Source: Chrysosporum bergii ANA360D (GTDB taxonomy: Bacteria > Cyanobacteriota > Cyanobacteriia > Cyanobacteriales > Nostocaceae). From it: a stretch of DNA of 64,000 nucleotides. The stretch is taken from NCBI RefSeq assembly GCF_029891735.1, contig NZ_JANQDH010000058.1, positions 1-64,000 on the forward strand, given 5' to 3'. Below the pieces are notes generated by a model, which was given only the letters and a program-made list of their open reading frames with translations, ran no database searches and was not told where the DNA came from. Of this stretch, positions 54,073 through 62,145 are shown piece by piece. How positions within the stretch are numbered: position 1 is the first letter of the stretch; every line of letters starts with the position of its first letter. Both the position numbers and the translations under genes were made by a program.

Positions 54073-55581
54073 TTAAAAACTAAATCTAGTTCTGATAGCA
54101 CCAATGACCGCATCATTGTTATTATCGTCATGGTCTGGAGATGTTAGCCAGATTACACCAGGGGTAATGGTAATGTTCTCATTAATCTGATACTGGTAGA
54201 AAGCCTCAAGGTGATAGGAAGTATTATGATCTTTATTCACCCCTGGAATGGTGGAAGTTGTGACCCTAGGTTCTACACCAGCAATAATTCCAGCTAGGTT
54301 ACCTTTTTTTCCCAAGTCGGGAAAGCCCAAGGTAAGAGCATAATTCCAAACCTCCGCTTTTCCCCGTACCCCTGTTAAGTTGCGGCTATTGGTGTATCCC
54401 GCCCAACCACCTAAGACAAGTTTTTCACTGATACCCAGGGATGCTTGGATACCGTAGGAATTGCTGGAGAAAGCCGCACCATCTAAATCAAAGGTGGCAT
54501 TATTACTACCTGTAGCTAATGGTTGTCTGTAGGAATTGATATAAGTTAAGCCTACGGTAATGCGATCGCTTGGGGTCAGGGTCAATTGCGCCAAAGCACC
54601 GTAAGCACCATCAAACAAACCACTCTTAGCAGCCGGGTCATTGGGTGTGCTAGTTAAATAACCCAAGCTGAGGGCTAATTTATCACTGAATTGGTGGGTT
54701 ATTCCCAGCCCAGTACCATCCATCTGGTTATAAATTGGGTTACGAGTACCAAAGGTAGATAAAGCACCAGTACTACCATCACCATCAAATATATTAACTG
54801 TATTAGTGATGTCATCTGCTGCACCCGCATTGGCAATGGCGATTACCTGTGTTTTTGCACCTAGGGGAAATTCATAAAACAGCGCGTCTACCTCAGCATT
54901 GGTAGTTCCACTCTCACCAGCAAAGGCTAAGTTCCCTTCTGGTGTACCAATGTTAGGGCTAAAAATATTATTAGCGGCGATTCTAGTAAATAGGGTATCT
55001 CTACCTGTAAAACTGGTGACAAACTCAACCCGTGTCCGCGCTGCCAAGGTTGTATTCTTGTTTATGATGCTTTGATTACCTCCCAAAACATCACTAATTA
55101 CTGCTACCACTTCTCCTTCTAGTTTGGTTGTGGTAGAAAAACGATTTACTTCTAATTCAGATGTCCGTGCTTCTACTGCATCTAACCGCCCCCGTAATGT
55201 TGCCAGTTCTGCGGAAAACTCCTCTTGCAGTCTTTGTAATGTGCTTAAATCTTGTTGGGTCAGCACATCACTGGTGGCGGTAGCAATTAGTTCATTAACC
55301 CGATCCAGACAAGCATTTAAACCGGCTGCAAATTCATATCTAGTTAATGCTCGATTACCGCGATAAGTCCGATTTGGATAACCTGCAACACAACCGTAAC
55401 GTTCTACCAATGATTGTAATGCTTGAAAAGCCCAATCAGTAGGTTGCACATCGGATAACTGAGAAACTGAGGTAACTTGTGCGATTACCTGACCTGATGT
55501 GTTGGGTATTCCCCCGGTATACAAGAGCATAGTAACACCACATACTGGGCTAACCAGTAGGTATTTCCATAATTTTTTCAT
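54073..55581 (-). CDS. SLH-domain OprB-type outer-membrane porin (iron-uptake porin family)
   Basis: A 502-residue cyanobacterial porin. A signal peptide covers ~1-35 ('MKKLWKYLLVSPVCGVTMLL', cleavage near SGQVIAQ). An SLH domain follows at ~42-95 ('DVQPTDWAFQALQSLVERYG', 'LTRYEFAAGLNACLDRV'), then a short coiled coil (~100-140), then a beta-barrel to the C-terminal Phe (RTRFSF). These proteins anchor to peptidoglycan-linked polymer through SLH and pass small solutes such as inorganic ions. The repeated AAAAACTAAATC at the 3' end covers the last codons. ATG at 55581. Confidence 0.9.
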   Translation of the reverse strand: MKKLWKYLLVSPVCGVTMLLYTGGIPNTSGQVIAQVTSVSQLSDVQPTDWAFQALQSLVERYGCVAGYPNRTYRGNRALTRYEFAAGLNACLDRVNELIATATSDVLTQQDLSTLQRLQEEFSAELATLRGRLDAVEARTSELEVNRFSTTTKLEGEVVAVISDVLGGNQSIINKNTTLAARTRVEFVTSFTGRDTLFTRIAANNIFSPNIGTPEGNLAFAGESGTTNAEVDALFYEFPLGAKTQVIAIANAGAADDITNTVNIFDGDGSTGALSTFGTRNPIYNQMDGTGLGITHQFSDKLALSLGYLTSTPNDPAAKSGLFDGAYGALAQLTLTPSDRITVGLTYINSYRQPLATGSNNATFDLDGAAFSSNSYGIQASLGISEKLVLGGWAGYTNSRNLTGVRGKAEVWNYALTLGFPDLGKKGNLAGIIAGVEPRVTTSTIPGVNKDHNTSYHLEAFYQYQINENITITPGVIWLTSPDHDDNNNDAVIGAIRTRFSF

Positions 55582-55730
55582 CTACTTTTTGAGACTTATT
55601 GATATTTAATTGCAATCACTCATCGTGTTCTCGACACTACCTTGTTTATCAAAGCTGTAGGAAAATATTAACATTAGTTTAATAATTATTCTCATAAGCT
55701 GTTGTGCAGCTAAGTCCAATAATCTGTATT

Positions 55731-55835
55731 TATAGCGGTTTTCGCTGCTTAGTGAGGTACATCATTAACAAGCAGGATGCTTGTGTTAGAAGACGATCAT
55801 TTACATTTGTATCTCACGTGTTTAATAAATGCTAT
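55731..55835. mobile_element. MITE-like repeat, copy 6 (reverse orientation)
   Basis: Starts TATAGCGGTTTTCGCTGC and ends CACGTGTTTAATAAATGCTA, carrying GAGGTACATC and CATTTACATTTGTATCTC like copy 2. It lies in the 473 bp region between the porin and znuA genes; the rest is the two promoters and the Zur-like site. Confidence 0.75.
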
Positions 55836-55971
55836 CACTTCCCTAGGGTTATACAAATTAAATGCGTAACAGCTTATTGCAAGTTAAAAACTAGTTTTGC
55901 CTAGTTTTTTAAGAAATGTAAAGAATTATTACAACTGCTCTTATATACATGAAAAACTTAAATAATGTGTG

Positions 55972-55988
55972 AGAATGATAATTATTCT
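55972..55988. promoter_or_regulatory. candidate Zur/Fur-type operator
   Basis: AGAATGATAATTATTCT is a near-perfect palindrome (14 of 17 positions match its reverse complement) with the TGATAATNATT core typical of cyanobacterial Zur boxes. It lies 67 bp before znuA, where a zinc repressor would act. Confidence 0.6.
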
Positions 55989-56000
55989 ATAAAAATAAAC

Positions 56001-56034
56001 TACTTGGGTTGTCAATAAACTAATTGACCCAAGT
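56001..56034 (+). promoter_or_regulatory. leader hairpin before znuA
   Basis: TACTTGGG-(TTG)-TCAAT pairs with ATTGA-CCCAAGTA around an AAACTA-type loop, ending about 20 nt before the znuA start with its AGGGGA ribosome binding site. No T-tract follows, so it is not a terminator; a role in mRNA stability or control is possible. Confidence 0.4.
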
Positions 56035-56054
56035 ACAGTTACAGGGGAAAAATT

Positions 56055-57056
56055 ATGATTTTTGGGGTTGTTCCAGGAAAAAACCGATTTAGTCTGCTTT
56101 TAATGGCTGTACTCACTTTGTCAGGTTCTGGGGGTTGTAACCAATCAAATACCAATTCAACCAGCAATCAGACACCCCAACCACAGGAAGTAGTAGAAAA
56201 AACTCAGGTTGTGTCCACAATTTTGCCAATGTATTTGTTTACTAAGGCTGTGGCTGGAGATGTGGCAGATGTATCAATTATTGTACCACCAACTACGGAG
56301 GTGCATGATTATCAATCAAAGCCGGATGATGTGAAAGCAATTTCTCAAGCTAGAATTTTAGTAAAAAATGGTTTGGGATTAGAAGAATTTTTAGACAATA
56401 CTATTAAAAATGCTGAAAATCCTAATTTAGTTAAAATTGATGCGAGTCAAGGTATTAAAATTTTAGAGGAAATTTCCCCGGTTGATAAAACAGTAACAGA
56501 AAAGGGAGATAGCGACGGACATGATCATGAACATGATCATGGTGAGGGAAATCCTCACGTTTGGTTAGATCCAGTTTTAGCAAAACAGCAAGTAACAAAT
56601 ATTCGGAATGGATTAATTGCTGCTGACCCAGCTAATACAACCGCCTATGAGGCTAATGCTGCGGCTTATATTCAAGAATTAGATAATTTACATGGAGAAT
56701 TTCAACAAACTCTGCAAAAAACTCCTAACTGTACCTTCATCACTTTTCATGACGCTTTTCCATATCTGGCTAAACGCTATAATCTTAAACAGGTTGCTGT
56801 AGTGCAAATTCCTGAAGACCAACTTTCCCCAACAGATGTACAAAGAACTGTTAAGGCTGTGAAAAAATATCAGGCTAAAGCTTTATTTAGCGAACCAGGA
56901 GTAGATAATAAATTATTAACCAGTCTTGCTGAAGATTTAAAGCTAACTGTGCGTAATTTGGATTCTTTAGAATCTGCTACTGAGGAGATAAAACCAGAGT
57001 ATTACTTTAAAGTTATGAAAACTAATTTACAAAGTATAGAGGCGGGGTGTAAGTAA
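56055..57056 (+). CDS. znuA: zinc ABC transporter substrate-binding lipoprotein
   Basis: A 333-residue ZnuA-like cluster A-I binding protein. An N-terminal lipoprotein signal ends at about Cys28 ('LSGSGGCNQS', a relaxed lipobox). Metal ligands include His in 'TEVHDYQSKPDD', the His-rich loop 'DGHDHEHDHGEGNPHVW', 'FITFHDAFPYLAKRY' and 'ALFSEPGVD'. The His-rich loop favours zinc over manganese. The ATG at 56055 follows AGGGGA. A Zur-like palindrome lies upstream and the ATPase gene follows 55 bp downstream. Confidence 0.88.
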   Translation: MIFGVVPGKNRFSLLLMAVLTLSGSGGCNQSNTNSTSNQTPQPQEVVEKTQVVSTILPMYLFTKAVAGDVADVSIIVPPTTEVHDYQSKPDDVKAISQARILVKNGLGLEEFLDNTIKNAENPNLVKIDASQGIKILEEISPVDKTVTEKGDSDGHDHEHDHGEGNPHVWLDPVLAKQQVTNIRNGLIAADPANTTAYEANAAAYIQELDNLHGEFQQTLQKTPNCTFITFHDAFPYLAKRYNLKQVAVVQIPEDQLSPTDVQRTVKAVKKYQAKALFSEPGVDNKLLTSLAEDLKLTVRNLDSLESATEEIKPEYYFKVMKTNLQSIEAGCK

Positions 57057-57111
57057 TTAGAGTTTTTGTTTATGTGGTCTTTTGTTATTAATTATCTATA
57101 GTCCGGTAGTG

Positions 57112-57885
57112 ATGATATTTCCCATTTTAAAGGTAGAAGGTTTAAATGTTTATCAAGGCAGTTATTTGGCTGTTCGAGATGTTACCTTTGAATTATTCCC
57201 AGGAACAGATACAGCTATTGTTGGTCCCAACGGCGCGGGTAAAAGTACGTTAGTTAAAGCGATTTTAGATTTGATTCCCCATAGTGGCGGAAAAGTTGAG
57301 ATTTTTGGTCGTTCAATTACTAAGTTAGGACATTTACGCCACTGTTTGGGTTATATGCCACAAAATTTTATTTTTGACCGCAGTTTTCCCATTTCTGTAG
57401 GTGAGTTAGTGGGACTAGGATGGGTAAATGAAAACAAAAATCATAATTCATGGTTTCCCCATCTGTGGAAAAGGGATAAGAGAAAATCAGTAGCAATAGC
57501 AGAGGCTTTGCGGCGAACAGATGCTGATCATCTTCAAGATCAAGCTATTGGAACTCTGAGCGGTGGTCAGTTGAAGCGGGTATTGCTGGCTTATTGTTTA
57601 GTTAGACCTCGAAAACTCTTGGTATTAGATGAAGCTTTTGCTGGGGTTGATGTCCAAGGTACAAGCGATTTTTACGCTTTGTTAAATGAATTAAAACGGG
57701 AAGAAGGTTGGACAGTGTTGCAGGTTTCCCATGATATTGATATGGTAAGCCGTCATTGCGATCGCGTTCTTTGCCTTAATCAAACTGTTGTTTGTACTGG
57801 TCAACCAGAAGTTGCTCTTTCACCTCAAAATTTGTTAGCAACCTATGGTCCTGGTTTCAGTCCTTATCACCATCAACATTTCTGA
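57112..57885 (+). CDS. znuC: zinc ABC transporter ATP-binding protein
   Basis: A 257-residue metal-type ABC ATPase: Walker A 'GPNGAGKST', signature 'LSGGQLKR', Walker B 'LLVLDEAFAGVD', His switch 'VSHDID'. It should energise uptake with ZnuA. I start at ATG 57112 (MIFPILKVEG); a TTG at 57082 adds unconserved residues. No permease gene follows: the next gene encodes a PsiE protein, so the membrane subunit must be encoded elsewhere. Confidence 0.85.
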   Translation: MIFPILKVEGLNVYQGSYLAVRDVTFELFPGTDTAIVGPNGAGKSTLVKAILDLIPHSGGKVEIFGRSITKLGHLRHCLGYMPQNFIFDRSFPISVGELVGLGWVNENKNHNSWFPHLWKRDKRKSVAIAEALRRTDADHLQDQAIGTLSGGQLKRVLLAYCLVRPRKLLVLDEAFAGVDVQGTSDFYALLNELKREEGWTVLQVSHDIDMVSRHCDRVLCLNQTVVCTGQPEVALSPQNLLATYGPGFSPYHHQHF

Positions 57886-57992
57886 ATTTTGGATACCGCA
57901 TAGGTTAATCTGAAAAAGTTATTGTAGATAACTTTTAAAATTCTGAATTGCCTATGATCAAGGTAGAAAAAACTAAAATATCTGGAGTTACT

Positions 57993-58454
57993 ATGTCATA
58001 CCGGGTAGTTACAGAAATAACAAGTTGGTTTAAACGATCCAGAATTGTCAGGAATTTAGAAATTTTTCAAGACTTCATTGTTATTTCTCTATGCTTGGGG
58101 TTGTTTGGTGTCATGCTGCTGAGATTAGGAGATATGTTTTACTCATTTCTCCATCCTTTAGACTTACGGGAAGTCACATCTGATATACTATTCATTTTAA
58201 TTTTAGTGGAATTATTTCGACTGTTAATTGATTATTTACAAGAGGAACGTATTTCTGTAGGCGCAGCCGTAGAAATTACCATTGTATCAGCATTGCGAGA
58301 AGTGATTTTACGTGGGGTACTGGAAATCCCTCGCGAACAAATTTTAGCCCTTTCCTTGTTTATAGCGGTTTTAGCGGCGATTCTCGCCAGTCAACCTTGG
58401 ATGTCCCGTTTTTTTGAACATCTAAAAAGTGCTACTCCCGAAAAAACAGATTAA
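57993..58454 (+). CDS. PsiE-family (phosphate-starvation-inducible) membrane protein
   Basis: A 153-residue protein with four membrane helices (about residues 25-45, 63-80, 90-110, 120-140). The order 'LEIFQDFIVISLCLGLFGV', 'ILFILILVELFRLLIDYL' and 'ISVGAAVEITIVSALREVIL' is the PsiE pattern. The role is unclear. I start at ATG 57993 (MSYRVVTEI), where GGAG lies 5 nt upstream; an ATG at 57954 would add 13 residues. It shares the strand with the zinc genes and may be read with them. Confidence 0.8.
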   Translation: MSYRVVTEITSWFKRSRIVRNLEIFQDFIVISLCLGLFGVMLLRLGDMFYSFLHPLDLREVTSDILFILILVELFRLLIDYLQEERISVGAAVEITIVSALREVILRGVLEIPREQILALSLFIAVLAAILASQPWMSRFFEHLKSATPEKTD

Positions 58455-58463
58455 ATTCTACAT

Positions 58464-58958
58464 TTACCATCCCCAAGTACCGGGACCACCTTTAAAAGGT
58501 CCGACAATATCCGCAGTTATCCATCCTCCGTAAAAATCACCGGCTTGGGGTGTTACTAGCTCATCATTAACATAACAAGCATCCATTAAAGCGGCAATAA
58601 AACCATAATATTCTTGAATGGGCAGAAAATTAGGAGTTGGATCAAAGTATCGCCAAGCTGCATACTTTTTCAGGGAATCACCGATGTGGACATCATAATA
58701 TTCATATGCTCCCTTCCATTCACAGAGATTTTTTCTAGGTGTTTCCACTAGATATTCTAGTTTAATGTCTTCTGGGGGGAAGTAATAGGCGGGAGGATGA
58801 CTAGTCTCTAAAACCCTTTTTCCTCTGGTGGTTTCTGCTAAAACAATACCATTGCAAATGACTTTTAGGTGTTTGTCTGTATCTTGTAGAACGGCGGGAC
58901 GGGGATAATCCCAAACAGATTCTTGTCCTGGTTGTGGGGGTATGGGTTGTGGTCTCAT
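58464..58958 (-). CDS. DUF427 family protein
   Basis: A 164-residue protein containing a DUF427 domain ('NGIVLAETTRGKRVLETSHPP', 'YYFPPEDIKLEYL', 'CEWKGAYEYYDV', 'AAWRYFDP'). This small beta-rich family is of unknown biochemical function and usually about this long. ATG at 58958. It is convergent with the PsiE gene (9 bp apart). Confidence 0.88.
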   Translation of the reverse strand: MRPQPIPPQPGQESVWDYPRPAVLQDTDKHLKVICNGIVLAETTRGKRVLETSHPPAYYFPPEDIKLEYLVETPRKNLCEWKGAYEYYDVHIGDSLKKYAAWRYFDPTPNFLPIQEYYGFIAALMDACYVNDELVTPQAGDFYGGWITADIVGPFKGGPGTWGW

Positions 58959-59095
58959 GGTTAAATGTCCTCTGTGGAAATGGTAATTACAAAAATATCT
59001 TTAACATTTTTATGTCTTGTATGTTCAATAATGCTAACAGATCCCAATCTAAGAGGATGTCTGAGAAGTAAGAGAGCTTACATAACGGTATCCTG

Positions 59096-60622
59096 TCACC
59101 TTTGCAACACCGCCAACGCTGCTGCTACTTCCTGCGCTTTTTCCTCAATAAAACTTAACAAATCTTCTGGGGTGCGATTATCTTCCTCAACCTCAATATT
59201 AGGATTAACCGCCTTTAAATCATAATTTTTTGCTTCAATTTCAGCACGAGTCACAGTCCAACTTCTTGCACTGTCTTTGCGTTCTGGTAGCAATGCTAAA
59301 AACTCATCAAAATGCTTGCGGGTCAAAGGTTGACGTTTTGTCACCTTCACATCAGATAAATCATAATACCAAATTTTTTCTGTCACCTGACCGCGAGTAA
59401 AAAACAGAATATTGGCCTTAACACCCCCGCCCGCAGCTACAAATGTCCCAGGAGGTAAACTAACAATACACCACAAGTTACAGTCATTTAATAACTTGCG
59501 TTTAGTTTGAACAAAAGCAGTTTCATTAGTGCGGAACAGCACCCCCTCATCTAAAATAATGCCACAGTGACCACCAAGTTTTAAACTATCAATTACGTGT
59601 TGTAAAAATAAAACTTGGGTAGCACTGGTTTTAAAGGTAAACTGTGCTTGGACTGTTTTATGTTCCTTCCCACCAAAAGGAGGATTAGTAAGAATAACAT
59701 CAAATAAAGGCGGTGCAGTCAAAAATAAATCAGCGTAGGTTGCACCCTTCGTTAAAGTATTACCATGCCATAAATTGGGCTGGTCAATGCCATGTAACAT
59801 TAAATTAGCCAAAGCAATGGGGAAGATGAGGTTTTCTTTTTCCCGTCCGTAGAAGGTGCGTAATTTTAGAGTTTCCAACTGTTCACCTGTAATATCATTC
59901 CCCAAACATGAGCGCATATATTCATAACTTTGGGCTAAAAAACCACCCGTTCCGCAAGAAGGATCATAAACAGTTTGACCCACTTGTGGATTTAAAGCTT
60001 CTACCATAACCCGAATAATTTCACGGGGAGTAAAAAACTGTCCACCATCATTATTTTTTTCTCCCATTTTCAGCAGCAAGCCTTCATAAATTTGGGAGAT
60101 GTGGAAGATGTGGGTAGTGTCTACAGAATTGACACTAATTTCATGGACTTTATCTAAAACATCAAGCAAATTAGTTTCAGTATCTAACCTGACCTTTTCT
60201 GTTGCTGATAAAACTTCACTAATAATTTTTTGTCTAGGCGTAGCAGTGGGCTGGTCTTTTAATTCCCGCAGATGGCGTATTAATTCATTGTTAACGAATG
60301 ACATAAACCCGCCCAATGTCCCCCCCATCTGGAATTGTAACCGCGTCAACCCTTGGGGTGCAGCCCAGTCCCGCCAACGGTAAGGAGGTTGCAGCGATGG
60401 CGTAAAACTATCACCCACAGCTTCTGCTTCTTCTGCTTCTCGTTCTTCTAATTCATCCAAAATCCGCAGAAACAATATCCAACTTAATTCGGGGACGTAT
60501 TGTAATGCACCCGCACAGTTAGAACGGCGCATAATATCACAAATGCTTTTGATGTAGCTATTTAGTCCCTGTTGGGTAGAAAAGTTTTTCCCGTTTTTAC
60601 CGTTAGTTTGTGTTTTAGCCAT
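59096..60622 (-). CDS. hsdM: type I restriction-modification methyltransferase subunit HsdM
   Basis: A 508-residue N6-adenine methyltransferase subunit. SAM motif I is 'DPSCGTGGFLAQ' and the catalytic motif IV is 'LTNPPFGG'. The N-terminal helical region ('SYIKSICDIMRRSNCAGALQ') binds the other subunits. It is the last gene of a leftward hsdR-hsdS-(75 aa)-hsdM operon, 10 bp after the small gene. It appears intact, so methylation can continue even though hsdR is broken. ATG at 60622. Confidence 0.95.
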   Translation of the reverse strand: MAKTQTNGKNGKNFSTQQGLNSYIKSICDIMRRSNCAGALQYVPELSWILFLRILDELEEREAEEAEAVGDSFTPSLQPPYRWRDWAAPQGLTRLQFQMGGTLGGFMSFVNNELIRHLRELKDQPTATPRQKIISEVLSATEKVRLDTETNLLDVLDKVHEISVNSVDTTHIFHISQIYEGLLLKMGEKNNDGGQFFTPREIIRVMVEALNPQVGQTVYDPSCGTGGFLAQSYEYMRSCLGNDITGEQLETLKLRTFYGREKENLIFPIALANLMLHGIDQPNLWHGNTLTKGATYADLFLTAPPLFDVILTNPPFGGKEHKTVQAQFTFKTSATQVLFLQHVIDSLKLGGHCGIILDEGVLFRTNETAFVQTKRKLLNDCNLWCIVSLPPGTFVAAGGGVKANILFFTRGQVTEKIWYYDLSDVKVTKRQPLTRKHFDEFLALLPERKDSARSWTVTRAEIEAKNYDLKAVNPNIEVEEDNRTPEDLLSFIEEKAQEVAAALAVLQR

Positions 60623-60632
60623 TAGATATAAA

Positions 60633-60860
60633 TTAAATTCCGTTCTCTTCTAAATATTTTTTGATACCTGCTTCTAAATCCTGGAATGCAGCTTCTAAAC
60701 TAGAATAGTTGGGCTTTCCTTCATAGACAGTACCACCTAAATCATAAGCTCTGACAAAAGAGTTAATATATTCGCTCTCTCCTATTTCTATCCAGCCTAT
60801 TTCTTCCACAAAGCGGGTAAGATGGGGATAATTTTCTGCAAATGATTTACTTTTGGGCAT
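60633..60860 (-). CDS. small protein inside the type I RM operon
   Basis: A 75-residue acidic protein (MPKSKSFAENYPHLTRFVEE...) ending in a helix 'LEAAFQDLEAGIKKYLEENG'. It sits between hsdS (28 bp) and hsdM (10 bp), so it is co-expressed with them. I do not recognise the family. A regulatory or antitoxin-like role is possible, but nothing in the sequence proves it. ATG at 60860. Confidence 0.65.
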   Translation of the reverse strand: MPKSKSFAENYPHLTRFVEEIGWIEIGESEYINSFVRAYDLGGTVYEGKPNYSSLEAAFQDLEAGIKKYLEENGI

Positions 60861-60888
60861 TTGGCATTAGTTTTATACAGGTTACAGG

Positions 60889-62145
60889 TTACAGTTTGCC
60901 GTTAAAGGCTTGACGCATAATAGCGGCTGGGAGTTGGTTTATTGCTTCAAGTTGAGATTCTAGGGAACATCTAAGTTTGTCAATAGATTGCATTTTGTTA
61001 GATAAAGTTTGAGATATTTTTTCTTGTTGATTTAATGCTGGTAGAGGAATAGGCATTTTGTGCATAGTTGAAGCACTTATATTAACCTGTCCTATTGCGC
61101 GAGCCATATTTGCTTCTATAAAGCGCCGTCCATGAGATGAGTTTATATAAACTGATACATAATTAGGATTGGCTATTGTTTCAATAACTTTAAATCGAAT
61201 TAAATATGAAGCAAATACAGCATCGCGTGAATCATCAAATACAGCAGTTTTACCAACTAATTCTGCACTATTAGTTCTGTTAAAAATAATATCGCCTTTT
61301 TGTAATTTATATTTTTCTTCATCTGAATTGGGGAGTTGAATATATTTCAAATTATTCCAAGTTATTTTTCCTTCAGATAAGTTACCCATTCTTAGTATTG
61401 GCAACCCTATGTTTTCTGATGTGGCAAGTTCTGATGTTCCATACTGTCCATCACCAGTGCATATCTCTCTTAATGTCTTCCTCTCCCACTTCTGAGCTTC
61501 TGGACTATTGAACACAGCACGAAGGTAAGCGGCGGGTAGTTGTTTAGCAGCGTCTAACTGTGCTTCTGTCGCCTTCCTCGCCTTGTCAACTGCTTCCATC
61601 TGCTCATTTAATATTGCAGCAATTCGCTTTTGTTCAGCCAGTGGGGGGAGAGGGATTTTAAGATTTTCTAAATCTTCAGCTTTTACTGTGGCAACTGTAA
61701 CTGCATTGTCCTTGACTTTATCTTTAGTTCCTTGAATACTTTTGAGGTAATACCAAAGATAAAAAGAATCAACATAATTAGCTGATGAAATTTTTATTAA
61801 ATTTGGAGAAATTTGAGAACCAATATGAGATTTTCTAACGATTCCAACTTTTCCAATTGTTCCTCTAACCGTAAAAACTATGTCTCCTTCTGCCAAAATT
61901 GTACGAGGAAATTTATTTGATATTTCAGGACTAACAAACCAATACTGACTCCAATCGGTTGAAATTTTACCTTCGTCGTCAAGGTGTTCGCCTCTGATAA
62001 CAGGAACACCACTGAGGAGATGCTCCATCCCGTAAAATGATGGATAGCGATAGATTTCATTACATACATCCCCCAACTTTACCCACTTCCACCCATCAGG
62101 AAGCTTTTTATCAACCCCCTCCCGTTTCTTCACATCAGTATCCAT
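60889..62145 (-). CDS. hsdS: type I restriction-modification specificity subunit HsdS
   Basis: A 418-residue specificity subunit with two target-recognition domains. Each is followed by a conserved helix: 'IPLPPLAEQKRIAAIL' near residue 170 and 'IPLPALNQQEKISQTL' near residue 370. This fits a bipartite recognition site. I start at ATG 62145, which overlaps the hsdR stop as TGATG, a sign of coupled translation; a GTG at 62148 is also in frame. Confidence 0.93.
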   Translation of the reverse strand: MDTDVKKREGVDKKLPDGWKWVKLGDVCNEIYRYPSFYGMEHLLSGVPVIRGEHLDDEGKISTDWSQYWFVSPEISNKFPRTILAEGDIVFTVRGTIGKVGIVRKSHIGSQISPNLIKISSANYVDSFYLWYYLKSIQGTKDKVKDNAVTVATVKAEDLENLKIPLPPLAEQKRIAAILNEQMEAVDKARKATEAQLDAAKQLPAAYLRAVFNSPEAQKWERKTLREICTGDGQYGTSELATSENIGLPILRMGNLSEGKITWNNLKYIQLPNSDEEKYKLQKGDIIFNRTNSAELVGKTAVFDDSRDAVFASYLIRFKVIETIANPNYVSVYINSSHGRRFIEANMARAIGQVNISASTMHKMPIPLPALNQQEKISQTLSNKMQSIDKLRCSLESQLEAINQLPAAIMRQAFNGKL

